Positions 33,224 through 48,100 of a stretch of 64,000 nucleotides of DNA are shown piece by piece; position 1 is the first letter of the stretch, and each line of letters begins with the position of its first letter. This DNA comes from Neckera pumila (lineage: Eukaryota > Streptophyta > Bryopsida > Hypnales > Neckeraceae), in NCBI GenBank assembly GCA_963969595.1, contig OZ018415.1, positions 806,001 to 870,000 of the forward strand. The letters run 5' to 3'. The translations under genes were made by a program, and so were the position numbers. The notes under the pieces are model-generated. The model saw only the letters and a program-made list of their open reading frames with translations, did not search any database and was not told the origin of the DNA.

Positions 33224-34364
33224 TCAATGTCATCAAAGCCCTTTGGAATGTTATTATAAATCACTTAGAGCCATAACTTGAAAATACTCTTTTTCTAAAA
33301 TCCCCTCCAAATAGCTAAGAATTTTAAGAATTGCACACATTTAGTCGTGTATCTAATTAGCTAAGATAATTACCCCAATCTACATGCAAATTCATATACG
33401 AAATCCTTTTCCAAAATTGAACGTGCAATAACATCCAAGCATCATTTCCCTCACGTCAAAACACCACCAATTTACCATCATCACATGAATAGGCACTTCC
33501 ATGACAATTTCAAGAATTTCTTCAATATTAAGAAGCAAATCAAAGAATTGCATGCCCTCACATTATGATGCACTAATTCCAATGTTGTTTGTCAAAGTGA
33601 CCACCTACCTCCTTACTATACAATTTTTAAACCACAATCCCAATCAACACAAATTACCCAAATGCCACAACTCCCAATGCCACCATAATTCATCATGCCC
33701 CGGAAAAACCACCATCTATCACAATCACAATTTCACACAAAATGCGCCATCCACCTTTTCCAAACAAAATCTTGCCATTACAACCCTCACCACTTCCAAT
33801 TCTACACGAGACATCACAAATAGACTAGGTATAGAAAGTGAATGGTAGATTTGAACAAAAAAAAGCAATTTATATGAAATTTTTTGTTGTACTTATGCAT
33901 TTAATATATAAAGGATAATCACCTGGATCCAAAGGCACCCTGGAATTTGCATTCATAGAAATGGATTCCATATATAGAACAACAAAACTACAATAAAAAG
34001 GACTTGCTTCTAGATCATTTGATGTTGCATTCTTCAATAGATCCAAGTACAAATGTTATTGGCATTCATTGTCATTCACTCAATTTCATCTATATAATCA
34101 ATGGAATTCTTCTAATTTCCACCCCAATGGTATAATAGTTGGTATTCATCTATCATTCATGCTTAATCATCCTTTTACATTCATTTATTCACAAGTTTCA
34201 TTAATTTCTTAAGGATAGCCTTCTAACCCTAAATCAGGCCCTAAATCTAAAAATCACAAAATCAAAAAGTCAATAAAATTAAAAAATAACTTGAAAGTCA
34301 AAGTCAATGTCAAAATTTCTAATTTATTGAAGTTATTCTCAAACTAAGTCCAAAATCCAAAATC
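33224..34364. other. intergenic DNA, nothing recognised
   Basis: Includes a C- and A-rich strand at 33420-33850 that is open by composition but has no protein-like character. Confidence 0.4.
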
Positions 34365-35125
34365 TTAAGCTCTAAATGCCCAAACATTGTTTTTTGGGAA
34401 TATAGTAATTTTGAACAACTCACTACAAACGCAATTTTTATTTTTTGTCCTTGAAATTTTTACACAACATGTGCTCGAAGTAGCTTTAAGGCCCAACAAT
34501 TTTCATTTGTTTTAACTACATGATTAAAGAATTATTGTATGATAATTATGTTATTTTCAACAAAAAGCAACCAAAGAAATTTCTTAAAAAAATCACTTTT
34601 TTAAGAAATAAAAGTTTGAAATTGGTTTCTAGATTTATATATACGTGGAAAGCTTTGAATTGTTTTCTTTATATTAATGAGATGAAAGTTATAAGGAATT
34701 GTAGTTTGCAAGTAGTTATGGAATCTCTACTCTAAGAAAAACTTTGTTCCTCTATTGAACTCAATTTTCAATATTTGTGGAAAAAAAATAAAACCATTGT
34801 GTATAGATTGGTTATTATAACATTACAACCATTCATGGTTGGCATTTTTCAATTCTATAAATAAACTTTTAACAGTTTTGTATTTTGGAACATTCAATAC
34901 TTCTTTCTACTTACTATTTTTTTACTATATGTTCTATAATTCCAAATGATTTAAAATTTTTCAAACAAGTAATGAACATGTCTTCAAGAATGAATCTAAA
35001 GAACCACCAATATGAACATTTTTTCATACAAATGTGACCTTGTGAAGTGTAGCTATGTGAGTTTTTGTGAGGTCAAAAAAAAGATTTTTGTTAATCCAAA
35101 CACTAATATCTTTACCATAAAACCC
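34365..35125 (+). mobile_element. decayed TTAA element, family A, 3'-truncated
   Basis: It begins TTAAGCTCTAAATGCCC and then follows the 18676 copy closely (TGGTTTCTAGATTTATATAT, then AGTTATGGAATCTCTACTCT, then TTCTTTCTACTTACTATTTT). Similarity ends near 35125, before a right terminus is reached. Confidence 0.65.
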
Positions 35126-35758
35126 TAAGTCAAAATGCTATAAGATAGAGTTTCGCACACCATAAACATGGGAATGTGACCCTCAAATTCCTCAACATCA
35201 TGCTTTCAATAAATTAATTAACACCCGCTAAACCCATAATTGGAGTTGAAGAGGTTTACATATAGTTTACCCCCTCACCCGCCATTTCTTTTGTGCCAAG
35301 GGTTAAAGTGCAAAGGAAGAGGATGAAATTTAGAATTTAACAAGTTACTGAAGACCCGCAGTTAACTATGAACATATCACATGGTGAGTTCTACATCCAT
35401 AACATCGACATGCAATTCAATGTCCCCTAATCCCAAGATTACTTATTGCATTCTAAAAGTGAAACAAAGCAGAAGCTACTACGTGGATCCCAAAGTAACC
35501 GCATATAACGAGAGAAATTGTGACTGATATCATATAGCATGAAATTGCTAGTTGTGAAAGGATACCATGCAAAGCATCCGCGGTACTGCTAGAAGGCTCC
35601 GTCGATGCGCGAAAAAATTTGCGTCGCCTGAAGGTCATTACGGTGTAGAATGATCGTATTTCAACTGCAAATGTTCTACTACTGATTTACAGTGATACTA
35701 AAGAACAAGAGATGCTGTTTAGTTGGGTGGTAAGTTGGCCCACAAAGCTACAATTGTA
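35126..35758. other. 3' flank of the GSL8/10 gene
   Basis: Likely 3' UTR plus spacer. No separate gene is seen. Confidence 0.35.
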
Positions 35759-38700
35759 TTACATAACATTAGGATTATTTCCAGCTAGCAGAACCGAAAT
35801 CTCAAGACCACGACTGAAAGCTTGATTGAAGACGAGACGCGTTTGGAAGGTGGAGACGAAAGGAAACCACGAAAACAGAGCGATAGGGATGAACAGTATC
35901 ATTCCCATGGCAGCATCATAAAGTCGGGCAATCCCCCGTACCGATTTCCAAATCCCTAACCACTGAACGAGTGGACGTATTGCAATAGCGATCTGCACAG
36001 CATTCAAAACAGAAACCCACTTGTTAGTGCCTGCACAAAGATATTTTGAAGTTCATGTTGAATGTGCTAAAGTCATATACACTCTCAGCCCACTAGAAGA
36101 AGTATGCTGAATTTCGTAAACGAAGTCTCTCTGTTCTGTGTCGCGAGTGAACAAAAATACATCAAATCGTTACTTACAGAGAGAAGGCCCCAGCCAGTAG
36201 GAATAATAGCCAAGGCACTTGCAAACACATCACCAATCGTGAGTCGTGTGAGGACCACTGCTACGCTCAAACCAGCAACAACAGCTAAGAACACAACACC
36301 TTGAAGAAGCCGTACAATTAGCTGGAAATTTGCGGAGGCCTTCTGGCTGAACGTGAAAATCTGTATATCAATAGAACGGAATCAAGAATCTGATGTTGCC
36401 ACTTGAAAGCGATTGTCCACATTGTAAACCCAAAATGAAATTAACCTGCCCTCCAAGCAAACTAAATGATGTACATAAATATTCATAGAAAGTTGGCATT
36501 TGGTGACCACACCTACTAATATTCGATGCGACACCATAGTTCATTAAAGCTCTAATAAAAAAGAAACAAATACCTTGAATAATAGAAATACACCAACTAT
36601 CACCACCCAGGAATACCCATAGACCTGCAAAATTCCACATAAAACGCTTAGCACTTAGCGCAGAACAGTGCTGATCAGAACCGCGGAGGACATAGTTCTT
36701 TCTAGGCATGACCTAACAACAGAGTTGTACCGGTATCATGCAATTGCCTCATTGGAAAATGTACTATTTTCCAGTCGTATGCTACTGGTTTACACTTTTT
36801 GCACGGTATAAGCAGTCGAGCTCTCTAATTAATACCTGACTAGGAGTTCTTTACGAAGGGATATTCGTGGTATTCATGCTGTGATAACAGACACAAATAA
36901 AACATTGATAACTTACCCAAAAACTCTTGTTATTCCCAGCAGCATTGAGGGCATACACAACACCATACTGAAATATAAAAAACCGTGTACTTAACAAGAT
37001 TTCCCAAAATTTCCCTCTCGGTGTCTTAATGTGTGCTTGCTCCTCATCCCACCAGACTTCCCAGCTCTTTTTGCCTTCATCTCCGATTCCTCCTTTGTGA
37101 AATAACCAATTTGTCCAGTCATCGAAGTCTATGACAGTCCTGAATTTATTAAGGGCAATAATTAGAACTTGGTAAGAACTTTGATGGGCACATGAGGAAT
37201 CTATTCTGGTCGGACAAAAATGACAACTATATCATATATAAACCAAGAATGGTGTGATTTCTCTTACTTCTGCCATTCAAACCCTGAAGGGTTGAAGATG
37301 TAAGGAGCGTATAACCATGAAAGAGCAAGAAACCAACTGCTGAACGTGAGAAGAATGTAGCTGGCAGCCGTCCGGTCATGAGCTCCGTAAACAAGGTAAA
37401 CAATCAGCAGCATTATAATTTCCATTCTGCCAAAAAGGAAAGCATCAATATTAGACACCGAGTCATGAAATCCTGTAGGTTCAGCGAAGAATACTACCAA
37501 ATTCTAAACGTAAGTAATTTCAAGGTTAAGCTGATGTTGCTTTGGTACACAACCAGATAAGGAGGGGAAATTATTGGGCAAAAACAACTTGGCCATGTGA
37601 CGGGAAGCATTAAGCAAACGATCTATCCAAAGAACAGAAGTGTTGCAAAATGACTCTCTCACAAACCAGGATCCCGTAACATGTAAATAGAAAAAAGACC
37701 TAGTCTCTTACGAATGAAATAAACCAGAAGACTAAAACATAAAGAACAAGGACTTAGGAATAAAATAGTATAAACGCAGTATCATCATATAACACACCCC
37801 TGAATGATATGGTGAATGAAAGGAGAACTCATACCCCTTGACAAAATGGCTACGTGCGTATGCACGATAGTTCTCAGCAAAAGGGATATGTTCCACAACA
37901 AAACCTCTCCCAGTTGCTTTATACTGCACAATACACAAATTCCCACCAATTGCACAGAAAAAGATGTCATGCATTACGTCATGGTGGTTGCAAAGATTAC
38001 TCGAAGATCCAAAATCAAGATTCTTAACAAACTAGGGAAGAAGAGGCTCTAGTGTCTGGAAAGAATATCCACTACTGAGCACCATTTGCCACTGTTGAGC
38101 AAGATCAGTGGGCATAAGAACTACAGGAAGGGCATATTACAACCCTTGAGTTTCGATGCAATTGCCAAGCCATCAGATAATGGCGAATGGGGCAATAATA
38201 GGCCCTGCAATTCAGTTCCTTAACCAAACAGCAGACTCCAGACAAGATATATTAACACAGATATACTCGAAAAATACTACCACAGCACTCTCGAATCAAT
38301 ACCTTTGCACTTCCATGGAGAATAGTTCGGCCAAAATAATGGGCTCGAGTTCCAAGTGAGAACGTGAAGAACACTGAACTCAATTGTAGCTGCATGGTAA
38401 AGAAGCTGATAACCGCCTGCCGCATACATGTTAAAAGAGATACACGTTAAGAAAGAACCTGTGTAAATAGAAATCTTAACAATCATGATGTCGGCTCGAT
38501 AATGGAACGTAGAAGTCATTTACATAACTTAGGTACTCAAGTGATGAAAATAAAGCAGATAATAATATAAAGAGAAGACTACCCACAGTATGAGATGCCA
38601 CCACAAAGCACAACGCACAAGGCACAACCTGGTGCGACAATTACAAGTTCTAGGGTACAAGCAGGGAAACGTGGGTTCAATAGCAGATTGATGATGACCC

Positions 38701-39199
38701 GTACCCGCAGAACTCCTTGCTCCAGAATAAAGTTCACAATCATTGGCACAGTGGTGAAAATACCAATTTGAAGAAGAAACTGCGTGCCTAGGGCTGCTTG
38801 CAACGCTGTATTATCTAATAAGTCGCTCGCTTTGAGGGCCTCATCAACACCCGAGAGAGCCTGACATTCACCAAAATTGAAATTTCTTGAAGTTCCTTCT
38901 CTAAAGAAGTCTGAACATAGATACAAGTCTCCGCCGAGACATTATTACCAAAACATCAATGCTCAATCCATCTCAAATCCGTTGGTTCGTTGATCTCGTG
39001 GTTGTGATCCAACTTCAAATTATTGATCCCAAGTAACATGTAGGCTTCAGTTGTACCAGACAGCAAGCGGAATTTTTTGATACGAACAGTTAAAAGATAA
39101 TTTAAGAAAATGCGCAAGCTCTTCGGATTAATGTAGCTGATATGCACATACCAGATATACTTTGCCGTAAAGGAACACGTAAATAGTCAATACAGTCAG
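35759..39199 (-). other. GSL8/GSL10: GSL8/10 exons 42-50: C-terminal membrane region
   Basis: Exons: 39199-39152, 38860-38705, 38416-38303, 37923-37835, 37426-37268, 37139-36917, 36624-36574, 36360-36178, 35992-35759 (including the TAA). They encode residues 1556-1973. Hydrophobic helices alternate with conserved loops: GTQFLLQIGIFTTVPM, FTFSLGTRAHYFGRTILHG, ATGRGFVVEHIPFAENYR, ARSHFVKG, KTVIDFDDWTNWLFHKGGIG, RLYDAAMGMILFIPIALFSW and FNQAFSRGLEIS. These form the second transmembrane cluster of GT48 enzymes. Confidence 0.9.
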
Positions 39200-42100
39200 C
39201 TGCGACACAGAAAATACAAACATAAGATGCCTGGCGTGCAATAACCAACACCATAAGATTAAACTTGGATAAGATGGCATGCATACAAAACGCATGAGAT
39301 TTCATACGAATTACGACAACACTAGAACAGCACAGGAAGGAATCAAGATTACCCACCATAGTTGTGAAATAATAACCAACAGAAGTAAAGAAGAAGGAGA
39401 GCATTCTGAAGAAGTCAAACAGCTGGCCTAAACGATATATGTCACGACTAAGTGTTTGCTCCCCGTTTCCTGAAGCCACCTTGCCTTCAAAGGCCGCGAT
39501 TTGATTTAAACCCACATCTCGTCCCTTCCCGCACTGCCAACCCCAACCCCAACCCTTGTAATTAAGCAGAAGGAAAAAACGATAAATAGAGTGAAGGTTG
39601 ATAAATTAGATGAGCAGTCCTGCATAGAAGACCATTGGCACCACGGACCTGAATGTATTCATGGTGGGTAATATTTCCTTGACGCAATGTTGAGTTGAAA
39701 CCTGCAGTGAGATAAAGAAGAGGAATTAATAATAATAAGTGTTTCAACGATATTGCCTTGATCGAACACTTAAACGGGGTAGAAGTGTAACGCCACTGCT
39801 TCACTGGGGAATTTGAAAAACAGGTTGCATAACGACCTAACTTCAGAAACAATCCCGGGAAGATCTACTGGTTGCAGAAAATTTCACAACAGGCAAACAA
39901 AAAATAAGCAGCTGCGTACTTGTTGCATTACTTGATGCATATACTACAGAAGGATTGCAACAGAAAATGATAGGCACCAGGAATTCTAACCTGCAAAAAT
40001 GTCCTCGCTAAGGTTGATCTGTTTTGACGGCTTGCTAATACCTCCCCTTGTTATGTGAAAAATACGGTCAAATACATCTGGCCCATAATGCATCCTCACC
40101 CTGCAAATCGCATATACGAAGCGCAGTGATTTATCAAAACTTTAATATTTGCAATCTCATGGTCGGGTGGAGAGTGTCAGATTGCTGCCTTCACTTCTAA
40201 AAGCGCAGAAGGTAATTATACATTCACCAGGGCGACTATGCTAAGTGCCCAGGAGACACATACTCAAGGCACTGACTGCAATAAAAAGACTCAACCAGCA
40301 AGGACACTCACTTCAGTGGTTTCGCAAGGACTCGTTGCCCAAGCGTGACAAAGCTCCTCTCCTGCAGGGACATAAACCATGCCAACGACGAGACACTGCA
40401 AACAGGAAACCACTTCAGAAAGGTGATTCCACACAACTACATTTCAGGTTTCCTCAGATTCACTTTACATTGATGAAAGGCGTTAAAATAAGAAATGAGC
40501 ACGAACGTCGCGCTTTTCATTTAACCTGGGCAAACCAATGACATACCTGCCTGTGAAGACATGCTCACGAACTCCAAGAATGGTTGGGCGATTAAGTCCA
40601 AGACTCTTCGAATCGAACTCTTCGAGAAGATTTCGCATCTTAAGAGTTTCCTCTAAGTAATGTTCCTAAATACGCAAGAAAAAAGTTAGTGGTAAAAATA
40701 ACATAAATGCAACTTGGATTGAAATTCAAAAGGACACACGAACGTAAAGTAAGTGGCACCTTGTTATAACTACTGATGTTGTGACACTATGTTCAATGGA
40801 ATCGCAATTTATATCAACCTGGTTCATGTCGATGGTCTGAAGGGCCTCTCCACGTGTGAAAACAATCGCGTGGTTCTGATTCTCAGGTTTTCCTTCTCCC
40901 AGTGTGACTTCTCCCGGCAGTTTGATAGAATATACTTCCTGCAAAATACACAGATCTATAACCAAGCGCAAAACAATATAATGGCACACAGTATTTCTTA
41001 TCGAGAAGGAACCATTTCCTGTGCGCTGAAGAATTGGAGTGCTGCAGAGCGGAAACTCTGAGAATTTGACCACATAAATGTCACTGAAGACCCACACCGT
41101 TAAGCGATAGCCTTTACCTGCTCTTTTCCACTCGGATCTGCTTTAATAAGCCTGGAGTAGTACCCAGTAAACGGTTTACCGTCAATCATCTGCTTTGCTT
41201 CATGGATGTAAGCTACCCTCAAAGAATCGTTCCTGTCAATACAAGTAGAGCTATCAAGTTCCTTGAAGAATAAAATAGGCTTTCAAAGACTCAGGAACGC
41301 CCTGCAACTTACATACTGTACACCAGGATTAAAATAAAAAAGAACAACCCCCTAAACCGGGTAGTCGAATTGCTAAACCAGAAGAATAGGGGAATGACTG
41401 CTCAAAATCCATTCAGATTGTAGAAAACACTAAGTTGAAGATTCCATACAGTAAAAATAACCATCACTTGGGTATCTTCGTTGTGAACGTAAGGCACAAT
41501 CTTATACTCACCACAAAAGTTACTTCAGAAGTCAGTTATCCATCAAATTTTGACAAACCACTGGAGTGATGTGTAAAGAACGGGAAGAAAACGTACATAT
41601 GCATGAGATACAAAATATCTGCAGCCCTATCCTTATCTGCTTGTAGCAAACTGTTCTTCTGCTTCCCGTAAATTTGAGCAGAAACAACATAACAAAACTT
41701 GAGCTCTGCCTGGGCTCGTGCATTTCGCACAAGTGAACCGCTTGGAGTGCGAGGTGTGCTCACATTGACGATTGCAAGCTCATTGCCATCGATATCGTGT
41801 CCCTCCTCTTCATCCTCTGCGTCGAAACATTACAAAACTTGATTAACATGATGCTACTGAATTATATTGAGGACATATAAAGACTTAGAGAGCAAAGGGC
41901 GATAATTGAGCGGCTCAGTAAAGATTAAGGAGCTCAGCAGAGAAAGCGCTGTTCACCTTCCGCCGGTGTTGGTTCATAACATTTCTTAAACCATGAGCCT
42001 TAACAAATTGGTGAGGAATTCTAAAAAGTTACAGTGATGTTCACAAGTATGAATTAAACACATTCGCGATTCTGATGTACTGTTGTGGTTCACACTTTGC

Positions 42101-45100
42101 ACTCTATGCAGTCTGAGGTAGATCCCTGAAAGTCTTGAACACATGACCCGTAGTCGTAATGTGATCCTGTTCTCTCAGCAATTCGATAAGAATCCAGTAC
42201 CTGCCACGGAGGCTCCTTCCTGCTGTGCTTGTAGTACAAGAGCCTTCTTGTAATACATCATGCCACGGACTGCCAAACAAAAATATATGAAAACTGAATC
42301 TGCTGCAATGGTTATAGAGAAGCACTAGGAATAGCCAAATGTATTGATATAGATGATAAAATCTATAGCTAACTTACAGCAAGGTAACAAGTATGACCAG
42401 TGCAACACAACTATCACGAAAGAATATGATAATATTATTGTCATAAATATATAGACACTTCATAGACCCGAGAGAACGGTTAACAATGGAGTGCAAGACG
42501 GCTGTCAGCTGGATGCGCACATTAATTCCAAGCTCTAAGCAGATGTATTAAGCCAGAAAGCTCAGCATTCCTGGCCCTTAAACTAAAATGTGGTGAGATA
42601 TGTCAAACAGGGCAAAATGATCAAATCAGGAAATCGATTGCAAGAACCTTAATAAGTGCGAGAGGCAAGATTTTTTTTCAATTATTGCGAAACTAACATT
42701 ATATATAACATCTACAATGACCTTGAAATGCAGCATAGGTTAAATAGAGTAAGTATGAGGGCTAAAAAAAGGAGAAGTGAAACTCGTCTGAAAGTTATTT
42801 ATGCATAGCAACGAAGCAAAGCAGAGAAGTGTCAGCAATACCACGCACCTGTGCGTGCAAGAGTCTGGCCTCGATATGAAGCCCACAGGCGCAATTGCAG
42901 AGTATCAGCTTCTGTAACATCAGCTTCTGAATAATGTCCCAGCTGATTGTATTCCACGCCTGGAATCATCCTCTCAAGGAAATTTTTCCACTCATCTGCT
43001 TTCACACAACCAGTCCAGTTAAGAGAAGAAATGCTACAGTTTCGGAGATGATCAACACGAACATTTCATGTTAGTATAATTGGACGACTTCACAAAGAGA
43101 GATTTGAGATGGCTAAAAAACCTGGGACTATCGTTTGCAGGTAGTATAAGATGGTAATGCCATCAACATTCGTATCCTCCAGCTGAGCCTTGCTATACAT
43201 CACATCTTCGCTGTAGTACGGAGTAAACACGCTGCACAACAATATCATGCAACCAGAGAAAGTTCCATCGATTTGAGTCTTAACCAAAAAGCGAAAAAAT
43301 CTATGCAGAGTTCCCCTAGCCCAATATGACAACAAGGGATTAAATGTGTAAATATTAAACCATGCTGATAAATATCTCCAAACATCCCATCTGCTTGATT
43401 TCAAAGTGGAGAAGAGGGGAAGAGGGGAAGAGGGTGATAGACCTGAATGAAAACATATTACGGACAGGGCGTGGCTGAGGCATGGACATAAACAGCGAAT
43501 TGCTGAAGAACTGCAAACGTCGGCGAGCTTCTAAATTAACTGGAACATTCAAAGCCGAATCCTTGATTGCCAGTATGTAATGAAGCCGTCTAACTTGTTC
43601 TTTCTGTACATACAAATTAAACGAATGAATCTTTATCTTAATTACCTATAACGAGCAGACAAGAACAAGAACACATGAAGTAGAAGCAATAACTGTACTT
43701 GTGATATTATCAAACGTATGACATGAAATAAATTCTGAAGTTAGCAAAGAAGATGAAGTCTGTCAACGATAAGGTCTCTCCTAGAATGGATCGAAGAGCT
43801 GAAGTTCACATGAATCAACTTACGGCAGGGCCAGTAGGCCATGTCAGGTCGCTGAACAGACGGCCATCTTGTTTTGAAGTTTGTAACAATGTATCCGATT
43901 CATACTTCTCTCTGGTATAAACCAAGCAAGAGGGAATATTAGCTCACGACCTTCCTTAACTGATAGAGAGGAATTAGAATTTGGTCTTTCTGAAATGCAG
44001 TCCATTTAAGGGATAGTAATATGAAGTACAGATTGCATCCAAAGGCCTCCCAAGAAAAGTCTCGAAAGCTAATACACATTCTGCAAATAAGCGCGAGAGT
44101 TTGACCCGTATAGCGACTATCTCAAGTACGTGACTTCCCAAACAGCTGATGATATCCTCTTCAATGTCAACTAATAATATGGTCCTTAACTCACTATCAA
44201 AAATCCATTAAAGTTCATTGCAGCCAAACAGAACGAATAGTATCCATTACATCTCACCCAGATAGAGTACGTCACAGACTCAAAAGCGAGATTCTGGTCT
44301 AGATTATCGAAGATCCAGCAAGAACAGAAGAGGAAGGTAATACGGTCGATGTTTCAGATCCCACTTTTTGCAAAGGGATTATCTACAAGGTGAAACAAGC
44401 CATCTCAAAGACAACCAGAGTTTCAATCTTGATCCTTGAAAATTTAGGGTCCACAAACGTGAGCGATAGGCTACGCTTACTTAAAGCTTAGAGGATCAAA
44501 CAATCCAAATATCATACCTGAGCTCAGAATCCGCAAGGAAGTCCCGCATTACTGCCTCATACAAGTCCACCAATGCTCGGTCTGCACTTTCATGCATCTT
44601 CAGCTCTTCTTCTTGCCGCGCACTATCATCGTCGACTTTTTTAGGCTCCGCCACCTGAATCACCATCAAGTAGAAATTATAAACGCCTAAACACAGTTCC
44701 AAACAGAGTTTCCATACAAGTTTTTACTTGGTTCAAACGAGTCCACACAGTCGTGTTCCTAACGTAAGTCAATAAATTCTGAGAATCCACCAATATCTCA
44801 ACATATGTGAGTAGGCAGTGGCCTGGCATACAACACAGAAAAAAATGCTTGGAAAAATAGGAAGTCAGTTAAGCTGAAGAGTAGAAAATGATCGCTACAC
44901 TACACCATATAAAATTCCCTCAAGTTAGAAAATATACCAGTACTTCAGCCAGTTTTGCTATCCTGCCCAATACACTGTTAATTTCCGTAAAATTGAATTT
45001 GTACAGCAATTGCCCAACTTCAATGGCTTGCTCGATGTCCGCGTAGATCCCTATAACCCTGTCCAAACCATAAACAGCGTTGTTCAGTTGGTATTGTATC

Positions 45101-48100
45101 CTGGAAATGGCCTTCAAAAACTAGAGATAAGGAGATAGCTTCCACTCTTTAAAGAGCTAGAGAGTTTTCAATCTAATAATCGTAGCGATGATGATGAAGA
45201 AAAGGGGTGAGGACAAGCGATGACCAACCAGGTACGTCCATGCTCATTTAATAAATCCATCAAGACACTTTGTAAAGAAATGAAAGCTTCCTTCACAGCG
45301 TACTCCAAATATGGATCACGCTTCATTCTATCCCATATCTCATCTTGGAAAGACTGCTTGTTGTCATGGATGATGTCTATTCCAACATATACCTGTCCAC
45401 GCAGTGGCAAATATTAGGTTCGAACATAAACATTCGAAGTGAATCAAATTGCATTCAATCCAGGTAATATTTAAACAAAAGACGAGACAGTAAGGGAACA
45501 CTAACCTTGTTGGCAAGTAAGAATAAGGGCCACTGAACCAATGAATGTTGTCCTAGCGTACCAGAACTGCTTGTGTTGTCAGGCATGAGCAACCACTCTC
45601 TCTCTCTGTCAAGAAGGAATTCAAATAAATGAGCGCCACAATAAAATCATAGTGGTATTGCATAACATATGCTATAAAGAAAATTGAGAAATGTGCAGTG
45701 AACAAGACACAAACTATAATCCCTAACCATTGTCATGCCAATATGGATTAAGTATAGGTTGCCATCATTAAACAGACAAACAAGCTGGCTGAAGAGCTCA
45801 AATACTTACCTGTTATTGATAAGATCTTCTTCACGCAAAGACTCGATAACTTCGTTCCAAAGTGGAGAAAATCGAATAGCATCAACTTTTGGATTCCCAG
45901 GCTGCGAGACCCATATACATGTAAGGCTTTCAAAAACCACACGCTGAGAAGGAAAAACTAATACTTATCAGCAAAGGGAAAGACCCTAACCAGCTAACGA
46001 TAACAAATCTAATAATACGAACAGATCTGAGGACTAGAATCAAAATTGCCTCCAAAAAGAAATTGAGAGAGAGAGAGAGAGATGTTATGCTTGATGGTAG
46101 GCAAGCTGTGTACTGCACCTTAACAGCACTGAGAGGCACATTCACGTCCCTGAAAAAGATTGAAACAGAATAATCAAAGAATAAAATTGTAAGAGAGTTT
46201 CATCAACAAATTTGTAGAGGAAGTTGGAAAAAGAGGTAGATGTAATGCCAACAACATGAGAAACAGATGCATACCAATTACGAAACAAGCTGTCATTTTA
46301 CTACAGGTACAAAATAGTTCAATAAAAATTACGCTTGAGAGACGCCGCCGCCTCTGGAGGGAACGAGATTCTTGACAAATGCTCCCGGTAAGGAAGAGAA
46401 GCGCGACCGTAACATGTCAAGAGATCGAATCTGCCATTTGCATAAAATAGTTTAAAAATCTGGAACAAACCAAATTCTACGTATGTGCACCTCGACCGAA
46501 GGAAGGGCGAGTAATAGCAGACAATTGAGGGATGCTCCTGACCAGTATCTCAAAAATTGAAGCCTTAATCTTCAATAAATTAAGTAAGAAATTTCTTATC
46601 TATCAAGAGCTCAAGTTGTTAGATCAAAAATACCTCCCCAAGATGCATCCTAGCACCATCAAAGCCCCCAACAAGAGAAGAGATTACAGTATACCACACT
46701 TGTGCATCTAGGAAATAGATCTGCACACAGACATTTCAGATCAACAAGTTGCTTGATCTCAATAATTTGAAAGTTATCCATGCTGGTTTGAGAAAGCAAC
46801 TTCCCAAATGAATCCTAAATATCAGTCCCTGAAAGATCGAAAATAATAACTCTAGTAGATAGGAAAGTTCTGGCCTGACTTGACATTAACCGATCACCAA
46901 TTAAAGCCCACTCTGCCAATTTATGAAAACGAAAAAAGACAAGTATATGCTAACAAAAGAGACAACAGGAGAATAAGTACCATTATAACAGGAGCCCACA
47001 AGGCAACGAGAGTGAGGGCGTTATGATTACCTATCAACGCAAAAGATGCACAGTTCATCAGCACATGCACTGTTTGAAAGCAGGAGTTTCAAAATGCCAT
47101 CATTTTCCGTATTGCACTAGGATACTAAGAATATAGATGAAAATATAGAATCATGATGATGAAGGTCATTCCTAAACAACGGATGTTAAGTTTTAAAAGA
47201 TAGCATAATCACCGATTATGCAATATCTTTAAAGGCATTAGAGAAAGTTTGAAGGATAAATACTATTTGAGATAAGGTCTTTCCACCGATAGTTGACATT
47301 TCGGATACCAATGATCGTTCTTGTCGGCCCCACCAAAGGTTCAATCTGTATATGAATAACCGAGACATCATAGGAGCACATTTAGAAGGTGTTTGGAACC
47401 TTAGGATTGCGTGGAAGTATAAGCAACACATGCATGCTCTAACAGACTATCCTTTTCGGCCAAAAAATAGAAAGCAATTTCAGATGATCTTACCTGTAAA
47501 AAATAGCTGAAGGCAAACTTGCAAGTTCCTACGACGAACCAGAACAAAGTGTACCTACAGAGAAGTTGATACAAGTAGGTGAGGATGTAGACAGTTTTTA
47601 AATTTATCGTTCATGTCCTTCTGAAGATTTCATATAAACAGAAGCATACAGATTGTAGAATTGAAAAGTTGCTTTTAAAAGAAAAAAATCTATGGAATAT
47701 AAGGGGGGAAAGGTTGAATACAATTCAAAAGCAACAAAATGCAGTTTGTGAAGCCATGACATCATAACTTACATGAAGTAATCACGAGTTCTCTCGAACA
47801 TGTCACGCCCCACATAATATCGCTCCTGACATAGCATACGCAAACAAGAATGTCAGAGATACCTACTGTTAAAATCATCTAGCCTCCACCTGCGGATACA
47901 TAAGTAGCAGCAAAGCTACCGAATGCAAAAAGTATTGAAACCAAAGAGATAACAAGTTAACACAAGCACAAGCTGGGTTGAAGCAGTACCTGATGTACCC
48001 ATTTAAGAAAAGATACAACATAAAAGTTTGAACACTTTTTTGCCTGCAGTCGGAACCAGGGAACACGTAGTAACAAAGCAAAGAAGAATTGTAGTCCACC

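Noticed and set aside
33420..33850. 115-codon plus-strand frame rich in His, Asn and Thr
   Set aside because: Reflects a C/A-rich strand; no motif, domain or splice context.
38580..38690. Candidate GSL8/10 exon between exons 43 and 44
   Set aside because: The translation does not match the family, and exon 44 continues the conserved sequence directly after exon 43.
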